In this document: positions 36,153-37,856 of the stretch, piece by piece
How the letters are laid out: each line of letters begins with the position of its first letter
How positions within the stretch are numbered: position 1 is the stretch's first letter
Source of the DNA: Deltaproteobacteria bacterium
GTDB lineage: Bacteria; Desulfobacterota; Desulfobacteria; Desulfobacterales; Magnetomoraceae
Assembly: GCA_002753725.1 (NCBI GenBank)
Contig: PEAL01000010.1
Coordinates: 1 to 37,856, forward strand
Direction of reading: 5' to 3'
Length of the DNA: 37,856 bases
Translations under genes and position numbers: made by a program
The notes under the pieces: generated by a model
The model's input: only the letters and a program-made list of their open reading frames with translations
Databases searched by the model: none
Told to the model about the DNA's origin: nothing

Positions 36153-36774
36153 TTAATGTGTCTATAAATTTTAAACACTTCATTTCAACAAATAGTTTAC
36201 GACTGACCCATGCATCAGTAGCTGCATAAAGAATTTGCTGCTGAGAGAGTTTCTTTTTTCCCCAATTAGATTTTTGACAAGATTTTGAAATCCTAAATCC
36301 TAATAAATTCACAGCTAAATTTCGCAATCCATTTGTTTGAAGACCTATAGACTTACTGATCTCGCCAATATCAACAAATCCTGCGTCAGAAAAGTCACTT
36401 AATCGTTTTAAACCAGTGATGTCATCGCGCACAGCAACACCAGACTTGATGATTTCTGGATCAGAAAGTATCGATTGAATAATATCAGGGAAAAATTTTT
36501 TCGAAATTTGAAAAATAAAAACAGCCTGGTCTGTGGCCAATTGGAGCAGAGAAGGTGGGTTAACTTTGCCTTTTTTAAATGAAGGTTTTGTTTCTGTGTC
36601 AAAGCCAAGTATATTTTCATTTTTAAGGTGACCGTCAACAAAAGTCATCTGATCAGACGAATTAATCAGAAATATAGAACCGTCATATTGCTTGACAGGA
36701 AATTCATTTATTTCCTCTTTGGAATATTTATGTAAATATTGTTTAGGTACAATAATATTGTTTTCAAAACTCAT
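36145..36774 (-). CDS. DEDDy 3'-5' exonuclease, RNase D-like
   Basis: A protein of about 209 residues with the DnaQ/RNase D exonuclease fold. ExoI is ILGFDTETKP (Asp, Glu), ExoII is in KSGVAVRDDITGL (Asp), and ExoIII is ILYAATDAW (Tyr-x3-Asp), so it belongs to the DEDDy group. There is no HRDC domain, so it is a short form acting on RNA or DNA 3' ends. I chose the ATG at 36774. In-frame codons further upstream, up to 36861, would overlap the phosphatidylcholine synthase gene. Confidence 0.88.
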   Translation of the reverse strand: MSFENNIIVPKQYLHKYSKEEINEFPVKQYDGSIFLINSSDQMTFVDGHLKNENILGFDTETKPSFKKGKVNPPSLLQLATDQAVFIFQISKKFFPDIIQSILSDPEIIKSGVAVRDDITGLKRLSDFSDAGFVDIGEISKSIGLQTNGLRNLAVNLLGFRISKSCQKSNWGKKKLSQQQILYAATDAWVSRKLFVEMKCLKFIDTLNA

Positions 36775-36814
36775 TTTTATCGGTATTCGTTTGCTCAACT
36801 CACTGTTATTTTTT

Positions 36815-37570
36815 TTAACTTTCCTTCGCAGGAATAAATGTTCGGTACAAACTGAGTGCAAAATAAACTAAAATATAAATTAATGTAATAAAAGAAAAAA
36901 AGACATTAGTTTCAGGATAAATCCATAATAAAAAACCTGCAGAAAAAGCCCACAAAAAAGAAAATATGAGTATAAATATTTTCAAGAATCTATTCTGTAA
37001 CAAGAAATGTGGCCTTGATAAATAAGCATATTTTATAGGTACAAAAATAAGAATTCCTAAAAGAATAATAATACCCAAATTAAACCATGGGCTCTGATTC
37101 CAAATAAACAGATAAAAAGCAACAATATTCCAATAGCTAGGAAATCCTTTAAAAAAATGGTCGCTGGTTTTAGCATCAATTTGAGAAAATTGATAAGAGG
37201 AAGTAATCGCAATGATTCCTGCACCTAAGATTCTTAAACCAAAAGGAAGCAATTCACTTTCAATGAAAAAAAATGCAGGTACAATTACATAGTTTACATA
37301 ATCGATAATATTATCAAGCATGGCACCATCAATTTTAGGAACAGCTTCTTTTATCCGAACTAAGCGAGCCATAAAACCATCAATGGAATCAATAAAAATT
37401 GCAATGGCCATATACCAGAAAGCCAGCTTAAAATTCCACCAGTATATTTCATTTAACGCTAATAGACTGAAGACTGCCCCTGTTGCAGTAAAGACATGAA
37501 CCATCCATGCGCTGAATTTTCTAAAAAAAGAAATATTTTGGGGAATCGTTTCTTCTGGTATGTTAGTCAT
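36815..37570 (-). CDS. pcs: Phosphatidylcholine synthase
   Basis: A 251-residue membrane enzyme of the CDP-alcohol phosphatidyltransferase family. The motif DG-x2-AR is followed by a twelve-residue spacer and G-x3-D-x3-D (DGFMARLVR then DGAMLDNIID). The spacer length and the N-terminal FSAWMVHVFTATGAV block are what I recall for bacterial Pcs rather than PssA or PgsA. Pcs condenses choline with CDP-diacylglycerol to phosphatidylcholine and CMP. About eight membrane helices are visible. ATG at 37570 is preferred over a TTG at 37591. It heads the leftward gene run. Confidence 0.87.
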   Translation of the reverse strand: MTNIPEETIPQNISFFRKFSAWMVHVFTATGAVFSLLALNEIYWWNFKLAFWYMAIAIFIDSIDGFMARLVRIKEAVPKIDGAMLDNIIDYVNYVIVPAFFFIESELLPFGLRILGAGIIAITSSYQFSQIDAKTSDHFFKGFPSYWNIVAFYLFIWNQSPWFNLGIIILLGILIFVPIKYAYLSRPHFLLQNRFLKIFILIFSFLWAFSAGFLLWIYPETNVFFSFITLIYILVYFALSLYRTFIPAKES

Positions 37571-37643
37571 TATTGTTGTCCATTCAGTCAATTATTAATA
37601 AAAAAACAACAGCTAAAAAGAATATGGTTATTGTTAAATTTGT

Positions 37644-37671
37644 ATGATACCCCATTGATTCAAATATTCAA
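37644..37671 (-). promoter_or_regulatory. Candidate sigma-70 promoter for pcs
   Basis: Read on the - strand: TTGAAT (37671-37666), a 16-base spacer, then TATCAT (37649-37644). The -10 matches five of six consensus bases and the -35 four of six. It lies between the rRNA terminator and the pcs start at 37570, where a new promoter is needed. The region is AT-rich, so chance matches are likely. Confidence 0.3.
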
Positions 37672-37675
37672 TAAA

Positions 37676-37713
37676 AAAACAAAAAAAAAGGCCCGCATAA
37701 ATGCGGACCTTTT
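37676..37713 (-). terminator. Intrinsic terminator of the rRNA operon
   Basis: On the - strand, GGTCCGCA and TGCGGGCC form an eight-pair stem (one U-G wobble) with loop TTTA, followed directly by nine T's and further T-rich sequence. It lies just after the 3' end of the 5S rRNA gene, as expected for the end of an rRNA transcript. Confidence 0.92.
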
Positions 37714-37721
37714 AAAAAATT

Positions 37722-37837
37722 TTCGGCAACGTCCTACTCTCCCACATAGCCTCCTATGCAGTACCATCGGCGCTGGAAAGCTTAACTTCCGTGTTCGAGA
37801 TGGTAACGGGTGTTTCCTTTCCGCAATTATCACCGAA
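37722..37837 (-). rRNA. rrf: 5S ribosomal RNA
   Basis: About 116 bases on the - strand with the conserved 5S blocks CCGTTACCATCTCGAACACG and GAAGTTAAGC, then GCGCCGATGGTACT and GTGGGAGAGTAGGACG. The 5' TTCGG pairs with the 3' CCGAA to close helix I. The ends are set by that helix and could shift by one or two bases. The 23S and 16S genes should lie outside the window to the right. Confidence 0.96.
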
Positions 37838-37856
37838 AAAAATATTTAAATTTACT

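Noticed and set aside
37496..37849. 117-codon + strand frame across the pcs start and the 5S gene
   Set aside because: It runs through the terminator and the 5S rRNA on the opposite strand, so it cannot be a real gene.

Overview
The window is AT-rich bacterial chromosome. The gene set points to a Gram-negative anaerobe of the Desulfobacterota, Desulfobacterales-like. The indications are a type II secretion (T2SS) operon with GspA/ExeA, GspN and a GspB-like TPR protein, an acetyl-CoA hydrolase/transferase fused to a GNAT domain, phospho-relay proteins with HDFNN-type H-boxes, and a PASTA protein next to rpe. This placement is inference from gene content; no marker here gives a species.

Left arm (254-8563, + strand): a VWA/thrombospondin-3/OmpA lipoprotein, an MntA antitoxin with a broken HepT partner, a lipoprotein with about seven carboxypeptidase-regulatory-like repeats, a FemAB/DUF482-like acyltransferase, a REC-HK-REC hybrid kinase and an overlapping DHp-REC protein with no ATPase domain. 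It reads as a surface and signalling block. Positions 8590-9951 (- strand) hold a class 3-type aldehyde dehydrogenase.

Middle (10041-16194, + strand): a scar with a truncated restriction-modification fragment ending in a perfect 17-bp-arm palindrome, then a phasin-like coiled-coil protein, an AlbA_2/Schlafen-type ATP-binding regulator, HflX, and the CoA hydrolase/transferase-GNAT fusion.

Right arm (16213-37570, - strand): read in transcription order it has pcs, a DEDDy exonuclease, a PASTA protein, rpe, an Smr-domain protein, a transglutaminase-like protein, a small conserved protein and a class II aldolase. The T2SS block follows as gspF-G-H-I-J-K-L-M-N-C-A, a GspB-like TPR protein and gspD, with aroE and pyrF at its end. 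The motor ATPase gene gspE is missing from the block. The last bases hold a 5S rRNA gene (- strand) with a good terminator, so an rRNA operon enters the window from the right.

Most genes are ordinary housekeeping or envelope genes. I did not find a clearly new system. The observations most worth a second look are the internal degenerate OmpA-like copy in the first lipoprotein, the kinase plus ATPase-less DHp-REC pair, the decayed MntA/HepT and restriction loci with the palindrome, the CoA-transferase-GNAT fusion, the T2SS operon without gspE, and a phosphatidylcholine synthase.
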